Below, in pieces: positions 39,015 to 52,537 of a stretch of DNA of 64,000 nt. The notes under the pieces are model-generated. The model was given only the letters and a program-made list of their open reading frames with translations, made no database searches and was not told the origin of the DNA. Source of the stretch: Dasyornis broadbenti (Eukaryota; Chordata; Aves; Passeriformes; Dasyornithidae); assembly GCA_013397935.1 (NCBI GenBank), contig VZRN01006406.1, forward strand, positions 248,001 to 312,000, given 5' to 3'. Position numbers and translations under genes: made by a program. The first letter of the stretch is position 1; the number at the start of each line of letters is the position of its first letter.

Positions 39015-42000
39015 GTAGCTATGACTAAAAACGGACAAACTGAAAATAGCAGGAAGATAGAATTATGTTTTCTCATCCTCTCTAAGAGCATTTTTTTAGG
39101 TCTTCAGAGGATTACCACAGAGCTTCAAAGTGACTGGTTTTGTAGGGATATGGTATTCAAAGACACAGATAAAAATTGGAGGACGTTATGTTAAAAATGT
39201 TAATAGTGCTGATGCTATTACAGGCTACGGGTTATCTAACCCAACTTTTCAGACTGTTTCAACACAGAGGAAACAGGTATTGATGTTTATTTTTTTACTG
39301 CACAGTAGCATGAGACAGCCTTCAAAACGAATTTTGTATTCATTTTCGTACCATGATCAAAGTATGATTCTCTAGCATAAACATTGGTGGTGAAGATCTG
39401 TATGCTTGATTGGAGTCTCCCAGACACCACGTTCTGTTACAGTCCATCAGCCTCGGCAAGGTCAGTGGAAGGAGGAGGCATTTTATGCTGTTGGGATTTG
39501 GGGTTGGAATTGGACACAAATAAATAGGAAGTTTGTCCTTCCTCAGCCTTCACTACTGTAGATTATTTGCAGCTGGACGACTCAAGCTCACCCTCAGTTG
39601 GTCAGCTGAGGATCAGGGGGGCTGGCATCAGTTATTTCAAGATACAACAGGCATGAGGAAAGGGTGTGTTTTCGTGTCAGTGTAATGCTGCACTGACCTC
39701 ATGTTCTCATTTCCCTTCTTGCTCTGTGCTCGTCTCCTGTGTGCACTTCTTCCCAAGCTGAGGAACAAAGCTGAGGCTGGGTTGAGCTGGAATGTTTCCT
39801 GACACTGCATGCTAATGGGCTTCTCTTTCACATATGCAAAACAGAGATGTGCCAAGTACGGAGCGTTGCTGTCGTTGTTGTGTACATTAAAACAGATGAA
39901 GTCGAGAATTTATATAAATAAGGAGACTTCTGTTTCTAAACATCATGGCACCTATTAGGCAAAGTTTTGTAGTTCAGATTAAACACAAGGTAAAGGCTGC
40001 AAGGAAAATCTGAGGGCAGAAGATGTGTGAGTGCAATGTTTTTTGACAGGCTTGTGGTCCAGAGGAATTTTTGTTGCCACTTAGCAGCTATTCCACATAG
40101 CTTTCATTCAAGATCTGTGTGTATACAATCTATAGAGCATGAGAAAGAATCTGCAAAATTCAATATATCAAAATAGTAAGTATTTCCCGGCAACATTTAC
40201 AATATGAACACTGAAGGTTCCCTTGGCTATTGTCTACTTTAATCCAAAGTTATTCTTCATGTTCAGTTAACCTTGTTAATGTGCATTTTTGTCTCTCAGA
40301 ATGACTCATCAGTGTAATTAAAATCATAAAAGAAAATATTTCCATATATGCTTAAACATGACATTGTAAATTTGGTTCTTTGTTAAAAATACAGCTTTTG
40401 TCCTTCTTGAAAAATCATTTCCTAGAAATAAACTTGTGAAGTGTAATCTGCAGTCTTGAAGTAGATGTACTGCATTTCTCAGACTGCAGGAGACCTTGAC
40501 CCCATGAGATCTGTTTTATGTGAGAAATAAATCTGCTTGGCAAAATGTGTAAATTTCTCTTGGCAAGGGGATGGAAATTTTCCCTGAAAGTGAAGTTACA
40601 CAGAATGATTAAATTTGGATTATTTGCTATATCTTTGTTATTCATTGTGCTGGGTTGTTAACAGTCCTTCAGAAGATAGGCTCATTGTCTCCCTGTGTTC
40701 TATCAGACAAGCAATCTGTTTATCCTTTACTGCTTACTGCCATTGTTTATTATGGATTCTGTTTATTGACAGATATCATAAGGCAGACAAATTACTGTGT
40801 GTTTACAGCCATATTAATAAACATTGTAGGAATTTCTGTTACGCAGGTTAGGGACTGATAAAAATCTGTCGGTTTGCAGGGAGGGATTTATGCTTGTTTG
40901 TTTCCATACAGCTTTTTAAACTATGCCTCAGCTTTGTGAGCTTCATTGCAAAACAAGATTTGGGAAAACAGATTTCAGAAATGGACTGTTTTGACATCCT
41001 TTTGTAGGCTATCATTTTGCCAGGTCGGTTTCCTCTTCTCTCTCTTTCACTGCTGTGACCTACTCAGGAATCGCTCTTCCTTCGGAATATACATTAGTTG
41101 TTTATCTTACCCACCTGTCAGGCAGCATGCACTGTCAGGTAAAACTGATGCTGTTCCACAGCTGAAAAAACCTGGTTTAGAGTTAAAAAAAGCCCAAGAC
41201 CTGTGCTTGTGTTCTGCCTACAGAGCAGCAGCTCCGGGTCAGCTTTAGAAATGCATTCCTTACACAGTCGGTGCGATGCCAGTCTGCAGAGAGAAGGTTA
41301 TAAAAGCCTTTCATTGACAGCAACCTGAGGAGTAAATACGAGGAAATAAAAGTTGTAAGAGGAAACATTCAAGCCAGAAGAGTAAGTAAAACTCTCTGGC
41401 TTGAAATTACATAACACAGTGAACCACAGCCTCGGGGAGGTTAAATCTGCCTGGCAAATGCCTGTGGTCAGGTCTGTGAACCAGTAAAGTGCATTCTGAG
41501 AATTCAGCCACTGCTGTAAAAATGCACTGGGTGAAATGCAGCTCATTTATTCACTAGCAGAAAATATGCAGCGTTTTAGTCTCAAAGGAAGTAAACTTGG
41601 AAGAATCTTTCAAGCGGAAAAAAACATAATATTGCCCCAATTTCCAAGGATTCTCTTAGAGTTGCTGAAGAAAGCCTTCCTTTCCTCCTCACCTCTGGTG
41701 CACTGGCTTTTCCCCTGCATGAGGGTCGCATTCTGATTTTTAATGTGTTAGGAGACAGGCTGATCAGATTTTCCCAATACTGCTGATTATTTTGCTTTCA
41801 GGAGGAGTTATGCCATTCAAGATAATGACTAGTGTGCATCCAAGTGACTCTGTAGAGTCCCCAGAGCCAGATATAATGTTGATTTCAAATCAGTTTCTCT
41901 GCTACTGAAATCCATGATTAGTCTATTGCTCTATTCGTCCTCACCCCAGCAGAGAATAGTGTTAGAAAATACTCAGCTCTACAGCAATAAGGAAGAGTAA

Positions 42001-45000
42001 CATAAACTAAGAGAGATGTTAAATCAAAGACTTGTCTTAGTTACTCTCTGTACTTCATAAAAGCTGGATATCAGTCAAATTACTCGATTGTATGAGCATT
42101 GGTACATCAGAAATAACCTGGAGTAGGTGAGTAATTTCTGATTTTTTTTTTTCCCCCTGTGTAGACTATTTCTGTGCTCTTGAAAATATTAGTGATGTTT
42201 GTATAACAGTGTATTTTCAAACCCAAAAATGGTGTGATGGGTATAATACATATATGCCTTCCAGAGTGATAGAAAATACATGCATGAAACAGACAACAGG
42301 CCAGAGTTGCACTTTTTCTTTCGTGGAAGCAAACAGAGAAGAGTAGCTTTTAAAAGATCTGTGTTGGAAAGTGCAGTACTGTGCTTCTTTCCTGAAAAGA
42401 TCCAACCCTCTAGTTACAAGATAATTTATTTTGATTGTGTCTTTCATAGCGCAGTTTATAGCATAGCTGCTGAAGTCCTGAAGCACAAATACATCACAGA
42501 CACTGAGAAAAAGAGTCTCGCTGCGGCTGCCTAATGTTTGGGTAGTAGAGAAAATATAAACTGGGTTTTCCGTGGCTTCAGTCAGAGATTTGATTGTTTC
42601 TTCAGAGTTGTAACTCAAACATCATTGAACTCTTCCACATTTTGAGCTGCATCACTTGCAAACTTAAGCTGGTACAGGTGTATTTGAGCTTTTTTCCAGA
42701 TGGAAATTAACTGGCTGTTGCCATCCATTTCTTTGTCATTGCAGTCAACAGTTTCATCAGGAATCCATTTTTTTAAAATTACAGTTGGATGATTTCCCAT
42801 GTTATCTGCATATTATTCATCCTTCTCAGTGCATCCTATTACAGAATGATACCTAGCTGATAACACAGAATCTTAAATCCCCTCCAGGATAATGTGGTAG
42901 GTTACATCAACATTAGCATTATCATTTTGTTCGGGAGAAAAAAAATTGCTGCACATGCACATTATTAAAAAATAAAACCAACTTACCAATTTTTTTTTGT
43001 TATTTATTGATGGACACATAATCATCATGAAACATTTCATAGTAGATGTCCACGTTTGGGTATGCAGGACTCACAGAACATTTACTTTTACACCTAGACC
43101 ATAAAAGTTGTTTTCCGTATCTTCACTCAAACTTAAGTACAGGCAAGAAGTATAAAAATTACCTGTCACATTATTCACAGGCTAGTCCAAGATACTGTAA
43201 TACCATGGACCACTAAGCTAATTTAGAAGAAAAATGAAAAGAGGTTTCTTTATAGAAGGCATTTGTATGTAATATATGTAGAAGAGTTTAGAATTTTGAC
43301 AGTTTGAGATTGTATCCTCTTTAGAGAGAATGCATAATGATTTTTATTTCTGTTGAAATATGCATAACTTTCTGAAGGTAACTTTCAACTTTCATTAGAG
43401 CCCTCAAAAGTGATTTTCGCCCACACTGGTGTAAAACAGAGGGCACTAAATCTTAACTCTTCAGTGAATGTGGCTTCTCAGTTGTTTTTAGCATCAGCCT
43501 CTGCATCCTCCCTCCCAGCCCATCCTGCCCTCTTTTCTTCCTTTTTATAAGTCTTTGGGGAAACTTACTGCAGTTTCTTGATTTCAGTATTTACATGCTT
43601 AGACTGACACATCATGCACTTCTCTCAAAAGAAATCAAAAGCTTTCCAAGATTTCTTTGTTTGAGAAAAGAAACAGAGGAACTGTCCTTGATGGAGAGAA
43701 GTTATAGTCTAGTTTACAAAAAAAATAACTCTTGTGTTGCAAGCTGCTTTTGTGAGTTTGATGTGCTTATGTTGTTGTAGAGGGAGGGCTCAGGCAGCTT
43801 GGAGTGCTCTTCAGTGGATCTGCCTTGGATCTATTCTAAAGTGAATGGGAAACTGGTGTTTGAACCCCAAGCACGTTTTATTTTTAAATGCATCTGTGTA
43901 TAAAATCAGCGTGGCTTTGTGGAAGGAAGCAAAGTCTGTGGTAGAGTTTTAACTCCACAAACACAACCTTGTACCTGTGTGTGTACATCGAAAGCCAGCC
44001 TGAGTAGTCCTGCCTGTGGTACTCTGTTGAGAGCTGGTTTTGTATCAGTAGTGCAATCACTGGTCAAACAGTTCCAATGCTTAAAATCAGTCCACATTTA
44101 TGTTCTGAAGGTCTGGCTCTCTGTATTCTTAGTGCAGTAATCTCATCATCTTGCATCACAGCATTAATCTCATTGTGACTCCATATCGAGACAATTTTCT
44201 CCTTTTCTTCTGCTGGCTCCTCCAATCTCTTTCCAGCCAGGAAAGAGTTATTATGGCCATGTACATAGATAGTTTTGAGGTTTCTGACTGACTGCTTGGA
44301 TTATCTACAGCTGACCAGGCCCTTCTGGTAAATGCTCTGCTGTTTTTCTTACGTTGTTATTTATGTCCTCCTTGATTAAGTGTCACTCAGTACCAGTTAA
44401 TTTAGGAGAGCCAAGTATATTTATCAAGAATTTAGATTAGAAGCATCACGGCATCATTGTCTTAGAAGGATAAGGGTAGAGCATGTACAGAGATATGTGC
44501 TTAATTCAGCCTTAGCTGCTCGAAAGAGAACGTCAGGGCCTGTGGCATTTGTGTGAATGTCTTCGGGAGAGTTTTAGCGCTGGTTGTCTGAGTCTCCAAT
44601 TCCAGGGAGATTCCTACCCCAAACAGAAGCCATGTTTCTCCTTTACATCTAGACTGGTAGGGAATTTGCATAATAGCAGTGTGTTGTTGTGATGATCTGC
44701 AATTTGGTCGCTTTTCCATCTGAAAATACAGCTCTGCATGGCTCCCCTCATTCCCTGTTTTACTTCTCTTTTCTCCCTGGCACATGTTAAATTTTTTAAG
44801 GAAATAACACAGCTGGTAGTTGCCCATGGGGAGTTACTGGAGGTGTTTCATGCCTGTATGAAAGAATCAAAGTACCCGTGTGCTTAGTATACCAGAAAGT
44901 CTTTGCGGAGGAGCGAATGTGTATCAGCCTCAGGACAGTTGCTTGGGAATCCAGGATTCCCTTTTCTGAGCTGCCTCTGGAGAGCCTGATGCCCTTGCAC

Positions 45001-48000
45001 TTGCTGCTGAGAGTTTATTAACTTTGTAGCAGAACTTCATGGGCCGCAAGGTGTAGCAATGGGAGTTGGTTGTGGCAGGGTGGAGAGAGAGGTTCCGTTT
45101 TTGTTTGTGCACAAGCAGTGAACTGCCAGTGTATAACCAGGAACAGTTCCAGGAGTCCCCAGCAGGTTGCCTTGGGACTGCCTGTGAAGGCAGGTCCAAA
45201 CCACAGCTGCCTTCCTGACTTTTGGACCATATTGTCTTTATAACAGCTATACTTTTCTTTATTCATACTGGGTTTTTTCTGACCAATGTGTTTTTTCTGT
45301 CTCTAGGATAATTTAGTGGTTTTTTAATTTCTCAGTTCGGTCAGGGGTTAGTGTAGTACTCACCAGTAATTCATTAATTCATTAGTCCATCTGCTCGTTC
45401 GGACGCTAATTGAGTTGAATTTGGTAGTGAGAGCATGGTGAAATTGTTAAGGTTAATGACTCGGTGTTTTACAAGACAAAATGCATTTGATGTTCAATTG
45501 ATTGCTTGAGTTGTTTTATTGAATAATGTGAATATTTAGCTACTTAATTTCATGGAAGAGCATCTTTGTTATTGCACCAATGCTAGTGAAACTGATGACA
45601 TCCTCATCAGTTTGGATACGTTACTGTGCTCCAGAAAAATCCGTGTGGCTTCACAAATCCTAGGGCTTTGATGTCCCAAACATCACACAGTGCCATCCAG
45701 AAGGGGAAAATTCTTCATGTAAACTTGCCTTATGGTATGAAAACCGCACAGCTTCTTTAGCATTCGTTCACACTGCATGAGTACATGTTGTTGCTGTAAA
45801 CTCTGTCCTTGCAGATTCTCTCCAAGGCTCTTTTGTGTCTTGGAATTGACTGAGGACTGTTGAAAGTCAGTGGAAGAAAGACAGCCTGGGAGTTAACAGG
45901 ATCGATGGGATATGGGAAAAGGGGAAAAAAATTGTTTAGACACCAATTAATTACTTCTGTTTGAAGCATCTAGTTACTGAAAATATGTATTATCTGAGGA
46001 TAAATGTCACTGAATTATCTGTTCTCCCTGGAAATTTATTTGCCTGCTGCATTCGTGGTAATGTTTTACCACTGTCCTTCTGAGCGGCTAAATTCAACTG
46101 ACCAACTGAAAAGCTTCTGGTAGAATATCTGGAATAAGTATCAAAACTTGCCAGTAGACATTAGTAGTGTGACAGTCACTTCTGTCTTTAATAGTTGGGG
46201 GGAAAAGTCCAGATCACTGGACAATTAAATAGCTGTGGTTTGAGTCAGTGAGGCATCCTCTCTGATAAAATTTGCAATATTTGATTTATCTAACCCTGTC
46301 CATTAAAGAACTGGTTGATAAGGGTTTTGATAAATAAATACTGTCTTGAAGACATCATTATTCTTAGCAAAAGACAGTTTTTATTTTTACTGCAAGGTGG
46401 TGAGCCTCCCACCTACACAACATCTGTCCAGTGTCTGACATCAGAGCTCTTCATTCAGTGTGGTAAATATGTATTTGAGCACTAAAAATAAAAGCTGGAA
46501 ATGGGAAGCATTGAATCAGGAAATAAAAGCATTGTGATTGATAATATTTGTGACTGTGAAAGGCATTGTCACTGGGGTTCCTGACCTCCAGCAGGACATT
46601 TTTAGGGTGATCTTCCTGGAACTGCGTGTTTCCGCATAATTTGGATGCTCACGAGTGAGCATAAAATGTTACGAAATGTTCTTGCATCCTTCACACAACA
46701 CATCCAAGAAAAGCTGTTCTCTCTTAGATGAAGTGAATCTCAGCTGAGCCTCCTGTTCCTAAACATTCTGAAACTTTGGGAACTTCCTCTGTGAGGTTCC
46801 AGGTTTCTGACTTGGGCCACTTCCTCCTGCCTAAACTGCTGATTCTGCTTCCAGTGTAAAAAGCACCAAGGGAAAACTGCAGAGGAATAAAGCTCGGCAA
46901 GTATCCTGACATCTTCGAAGTTGCTTTCTTTGTGCTGCAGTCTGTGAATTTATAGCTTTACAGTGATTAGTTCAATTCACTTACTAACATAAGGGAGAAA
47001 ACATTAAATTAAAAGAGATGAGAGAAGTGTGCTTATATTGTTTTCCTTATGACTGTTGGCTGGATTTTTTTTCTGGCTACAATTGAGTTGAATAATAAAA
47101 TAACTTGTTCAGCAGTGATTCCAATTCTGCCTCTCCTGTACTCTGTGCAGTTTTCTTTGGCAGGCCTTGCTCATTTTGTCCAGCATTGGGTGGCACTCCA
47201 AGGTCACTGCACATCTTTACCAGCATATTCAAACAGAAAATAGATATGCTGTTGTTTCTTTTCTAAAAGCTCTTCAGTAAACTGAAATGGTGAAAATGCC
47301 AAAGAGAAGACTCTTGTCAGAAACTCTTTCTGACAAGCCCATTTTCCAGAGTTAGGGGCATTCTCACTTTGAAGACAAGTGTTAGGATGTGGCAATAGCA
47401 AAGCTTTGCTTTATAAAAATAATTCAAAAGCACATATTTTATGTCTTTTGTTTCAGTGAAAACCAGCTTTTAGATCACTTCATAATCCTTTGTGGATTTG
47501 AGGGGTGATATTTAATTAGATATCTAGAGCATTTGCTAGATAGGGTAAAGTCAGCCTGCTAGGGAGATGCAGAGGCAGGGACTCTTTCGTGGAATGTATT
47601 TGCAGCCCTATGGGCCATTTGTGTTGAGAAATTCCATATTAAGTACCTTAATGCTTGATATTATTTCATCAGTTGAGTTCAACCCGCACTTTAGAGAACC
47701 ATACTTTGGCTCCAGTCTGTTCTATTCTAGGTAATCCACTTTTTCAGTAAATCTGCTTCAGTCTGCAGCACCCTCCCAAAGTAAGGGTAATCCAGATAGC
47801 TGATGGTAAGCCATATTTTAGTCTATGAGATACCTTTTCAATTATGCTCTCATTGATCCTTCTTACAGTCAAACCTCTGGTTCAGTCACCTTGCCAGGAG
47901 GTGAAAAAAAAACAGAAAATGGGGAAGAGATGGCTTTTTAGCCTAGGTGAGGTGAACCAGCTCTTCCACAAAGGAATGCCATGGTGTATTTTCTGCCAGT

Positions 48001-51000
48001 TCACCATATGCCAGTTGCTTGACTTAGGGAGAATGGAAGAAGGAATTAGTGAGAGCCCACGGTGCAGATTTCAGAGGTGTTTTTGTTCCTCTCACTGCTC
48101 TCGCTTTATCTTTTCTCCTGACAGGGCTTTCTCTATCGTGCTATGACATTTTTTTCTCACTGTTGAATACAGATGCAGACAAGTCCTGATGCAATTGTGA
48201 AGCCTCTGCGTTTCTGGGGAATAGTTTTGGGCACTGCACAACTTCAGAGTCTGTCTTGTGTGATTTCAGCCTCCCAGCTGAACCTGTGCCCAGGTTGATC
48301 CTGAATATGTGCAGTGACTGTTTTGTGTTGTAGTGGCCAGACACTGCACATTTGTGTGCATCCCTCAGTTTTCTGCAATTCTGCTTTTTGTGTTGTTGTA
48401 CTACAGAAAGGCAGAAAGGCTGAGACAGGTTAATAGCTCACAGAACAAACGTGGGATATATTTATATTGGACAGGTGACAGATCATAGTTTCAGTCCTGA
48501 TGCAGCAAAAGCAACTCCTAAATTCTCATCTTCGGAACGTTTTTGGTCTGTGTGAAGAAAATAAACATTTTTCTCTTGGCTTCCATCCTTCTTTTGTGGA
48601 TTTGCCTTGTAGGTTTAGCAGTGTAAAGTTAGCACATTTGTGCCTCTTGCCTACTTGTGCAAATTTCAGAAGGATTTCTGTTTTCACTGCTTCCTCTCTG
48701 TTGTACCTTTCCTGGTGCCTTTTTTGTCTTACTTTTGTGCAATATAAAATGGGTGGCATGAATCTTGAGGAGTGCTGAAGGGCGGTGCTGGCCTGAGAGC
48801 GAACAATTCAGACAAATGTTAACAAGGGTGAAGTCAAACTGATGAAGAACTTTAGTCTAAAGACTGTTTTTCTAAACTGAGCATTACTGCCGAGTGGAGA
48901 AACCTCCATTGCCTGTTACTTTCAAAACAAACAAGTAAGAAGCCTTCCCTCACGCCCTCAAAAGAAAAAAAAAAAAAAACCAAAACCTGAAGATATTTGC
49001 ATATTATTAACCAGGTTAAGAACAGAAGAATGTCTTCATGTAAAATCTCGGGAATATTCAGCAGGCAAGGAAAATCTACTCAGGTGTGGAATGAGAACAT
49101 ATTAAGGAATTATTGCTTACATAATTTGAGTACATAAATTGAGAATTTCTCTAACTAGTAATTTTACTGTTTCTCAAGTGATAGTTTAGAAAACAGAATC
49201 TCTTGTGGATTCAGCATTGGCCTGGCCTAGTGAAAAAATTTTCACATGTATTTACAGAAATACGTCCAGTTCTTAAGACAAATGTGTGGTAAAATTTGAT
49301 AATTTTAAAACTTTTTTATTTAATGACAGCAAAATAGATCTCTGAAGCATGCGTTGGCATTTATTCTGTTTTCCATTAAATCACCAGAAGTGCTGTGGGA
49401 TTTTATTCTTGATTTAAAATTCATTGGTTGAAAGTTGGCATATAAATTGAAGGTATGTTATAAGACAGTACACAGGGGATGGCAAATTTAGTACCTTTAG
49501 AAGGTGAAACATTTTGTTCACTTAATTAGTTGAGGAAGGATAAGTTAAGTTAGAAAAATGAGTGTAGTAAATCAGAAGTGAATTTTAGTGCAAGTGTCCA
49601 TCATAAATAAGCAAGAGTAAGCCAGGTTTGGGGTTTTGAGAGATTTTCGCTTGCATTTTCGATCTCCATTTAATTGATTCATAAATCAATTAATTACTGT
49701 CACAAGACCCGAGGGCAGCAGGAAATTGGGTTCAAATTAAAAAGAAAAGGAGGCAATTTGTTTTAAGATTGAAAGTTGAATGTTCAATCGAAGTTTAATC
49801 AGAAGTGACCCATTATTTGAAAAGTGGAACATCAATGTCTTTCTAATTTCACAGAATGCTTCATTAAATGAGTATTGAAAAGCCCAGGTTAAGTGATCAT
49901 TCCAAAAGGAAGATAAGACAAAAGGAGGGTTTGGAAACTCACTTCCAAATGCATATTATGCTTGTTCATTTCTCTTCTGAAGAGCTCATAAAGAAACCAA
50001 ATAATTTCAGTGGGAATTAAAGGATTTTTGGGGTGATCCTTTTTGGATTGTAAAGTTTGTATGATGAAAGCATATCTTCATATCTTCTGGTGAAGAGCAA
50101 ATGTTCTTAATCCATTTGGATAGCTGTGAACTTAAAGAAAAATTAACAGAATGCAATGAAAAGCAAAGGAGGAAATTTCCAAAGCATGCCTGGAGGTTGG
50201 GCCTCGTAAATTTTAGGATGTTTCACCGTGATCTGACCTTGAAAAGGTTTTTCAATAATTTGATACCATCTCCAGAGAATTCCCGATGCATAGAAGACTC
50301 TGCCCTGTGTACAAAGTGAGGGTGATGCTGATGCCTGGCTGAGGCAGAGGTGGGGAATTTGTGTTTAGGAGCTGAGTGTGGAAGAGAACGAGGACAACAA
50401 CTGCAGCTGTAGCTCCTGATGCTACAAAACACAACAAAATAATACAGTTGGTTTTAATGGTTGTGACTAGCAAGTCTTTTTTCTTGGTGTGCATTTACTA
50501 GAAATTAGCGTAGCAAATTGCTGTTCAAAGAACCTAAGATACAGCACTCACTTGTTATTGTGTGAAAGAGTAAATGAGAAGTGTGATTCCGTTTCTCGCT
50601 GTTGGAAAGTGTTGCTCTTGCTGCCAAATGCTCAGAGGTGCTCTTGGAACATCATCTGGACTCGGCTCTCTGCCGTGTGAGCCCTGGGATTAAGAGTGGG
50701 CCTCTGTTAGAGCAGCTTTCTCTGGTGAGCATCGTGCTTGAAAAACAATAAAAGGCAACAAAAACAGAGTAAGTTGGCCTTTCTAGCAGTTCTTTATGGA
50801 GAAGCCTTTTATGAGGGGAAAAAAAAAAAAAGAAAAAAGCAACAATAACTATTTTTAACATTTCCCTTTACAAGTGCAGAGCAGGATTATTTCACATCTC
50901 AGCAAGTTATTTCCAACAGTAATCCTTTTCAAGATATTAGCAAGCAGGATCCTGGTTCCTTCATGAGCAAAATGACTTGTCACTTGTGACGTCCCAGTGT

Positions 51001-52441
51001 TTTGATTTATCTGCTGATTGCTTGTGTTGAGTTCTTCCAAAGGCAGAGGCTGTTGGTTCACGTGGCCCAGCTGGGGTCTGGAGTGGAGTGGGAGAAAAGC
51101 CAGGTGAGCAGTGTCTCCCTGCTGTCCAGGCACCTGATCCCCCAAGCTTTAGATTCCAGAGAAAGGCTATTTGCCAAGCTGGAGCAACAATCTGATCTTG
51201 CGTGGCAAATCTGATTTGGTGCTCATTCCCTTCACTGAGTCTCAGTAAGATACTCAAGAGTGAGCATAAATAATGTAACTCTCTTTAAGTTATTAATTGC
51301 AATTATGTGATTGATGATGAACAGTGTCAGCACCACCGCGGCAGAATGAGGGTGTTCCTCAGCAGCCCCCCGGTCAAATGACACGGCTCTGTAAACTGGT
51401 GTGCAAACTCGAAACAAAGATGAATAGTTAGGAGTAAATACTGAAGTATGTAGTTTATCTTTGTAATAAATGACTGTGCATCTTCTCTCTGAGATCTGAA
51501 AAAAGAAAGCTCTGAAGGAAAAAATTACATCGTTTATTTTTGTGATGCTTCTGTGACGACTTACGCAGCACATAGATGCATCACTGAACACACAAAATTT
51601 ATACCATGCAGTGCTGATTATATATTTATTTTTTTATGAAAGTGGTGGGAGTTTGCTAGCCAGCAGAAATCATCTCTTAAAAACACATGGAAACACTGGT
51701 AGAATGTTGACCATGAAGGCATTAATTTATAGGAAAATATAACAAGCAGTTTCCAGCAATGTGATTCCTGTTTTAGTCATCTGGGCACCTTTGAGGCTTG
51801 GAGGTTTGTTTTCTGTTGTTTTGCTTTTTTCCCAGTCCTCTCCTTGGTATTGGTTTCCTTGTGACAGCAAATCTGCAACCTAATATCTTGCTTTCTTACA
51901 GTACAGGAAGAGATGAACATCTTGTAAAAACAATTAAGATTGTCTGGTGTTAAAAGAGTGGTCAACCTAAAGTGTATCATTTTAGGGAATTGACAAAAAT
52001 CCCTTATTATTTAGATGATATTACCTTACAGAGAAGTAAGATGGTTGCGAAAGATAAAAGAGTATTCGGTCATTATTGCGGTTACATTTCTTCTGAAGAC
52101 TTAAATCATAACGTAGTTAATAAAATGTCTGATTGCTTCTTAGCTCAGAATTAAAGCTGTGTGGATATTTTTTTCCTCCTTGTAGGCAAAATTTTTAGCT
52201 GCTTTGGGAAGCATAATTACAGAGACAATTGCCATTCCAGAAATGAACTCATAAGACTTAGGGGGTTTTTGCCTTTTTGGGGGACTTGGAATCAGTTAAT
52301 CAGATCAGTGAGATACGTTCCATAATCATCAAAACTTGAAAAAGATTTGAAGGATTTTTCAGTCTATCAGAAAATCCAATAACCAATTGAAGGAGGAAAT
52401 CAATGCGGAATCCTAAAAAGCTCCTTATTTCTTTTTCACAG
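39015..52441 (+). other. NAALADL2: NAALADL2 intron, 13.4 kb
   Basis: Intron from gtagct to ctttttcacag. Notable contents are the inverted repeat at 49670-49693 within a conserved-looking AT-rich stretch, and a 17-base A run near 48965. Frames of 100-133 codons at 40.9-41.2 kb (+) and 42.2-42.6 kb (-) have no recognisable domain and are expected by chance at this base composition. No RNA gene or intact transposon is visible. Confidence 0.75.
49670..49693. repeat. Perfect 10-bp inverted repeat with 4-base loop, TAATTG/CAATTA type
   Basis: Arms ttaattgatt (49670-49679) and aatcaattaa (49684-49693) around cata, immediately followed by ttactgtcac. This is a double homeodomain-like site in an AT-rich stretch that shows no repeat family. 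Confidence 0.75.
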
Positions 52442-52537
52442 AATTCCAGCTTTCTCTCCGAAGCTCTTTTTCCTATACATGCAACAAAAACTGAAGAGCT
52501 GGATCCATCCTTCAGCCTGCACGAGACCATTGCAAAG
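52442..52537 (+). CDS. NAALADL2: NAALADL2 internal exon: final zinc-ligand histidine
   Basis: 96-base exon, phase 0 on both sides, 32 codons. It reads NSSFLSEALFPIHATKTEEL, then DPSFSLHETIAK. The DPSFSLHET block corresponds to PSMA's YPLYHSVYETYE, where His553 is a zinc ligand; the histidine is kept here (codon 52520-52522). The exon opens with an N-S-S sequon that human NAALADL2 lacks as I recall it. The acceptor tttttcacag and donor aaag|gtaaga are both strong. The protein should go on into the helical dimerisation domain, whose exons I do not find in the rest of the window. Confidence 0.95.

Noticed and set aside
42217..42618. 133-codon minus-strand frame with an overlapping plus-strand frame
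   Set aside because: It lies inside an intron, has no family resemblance, and its length is expected by chance.
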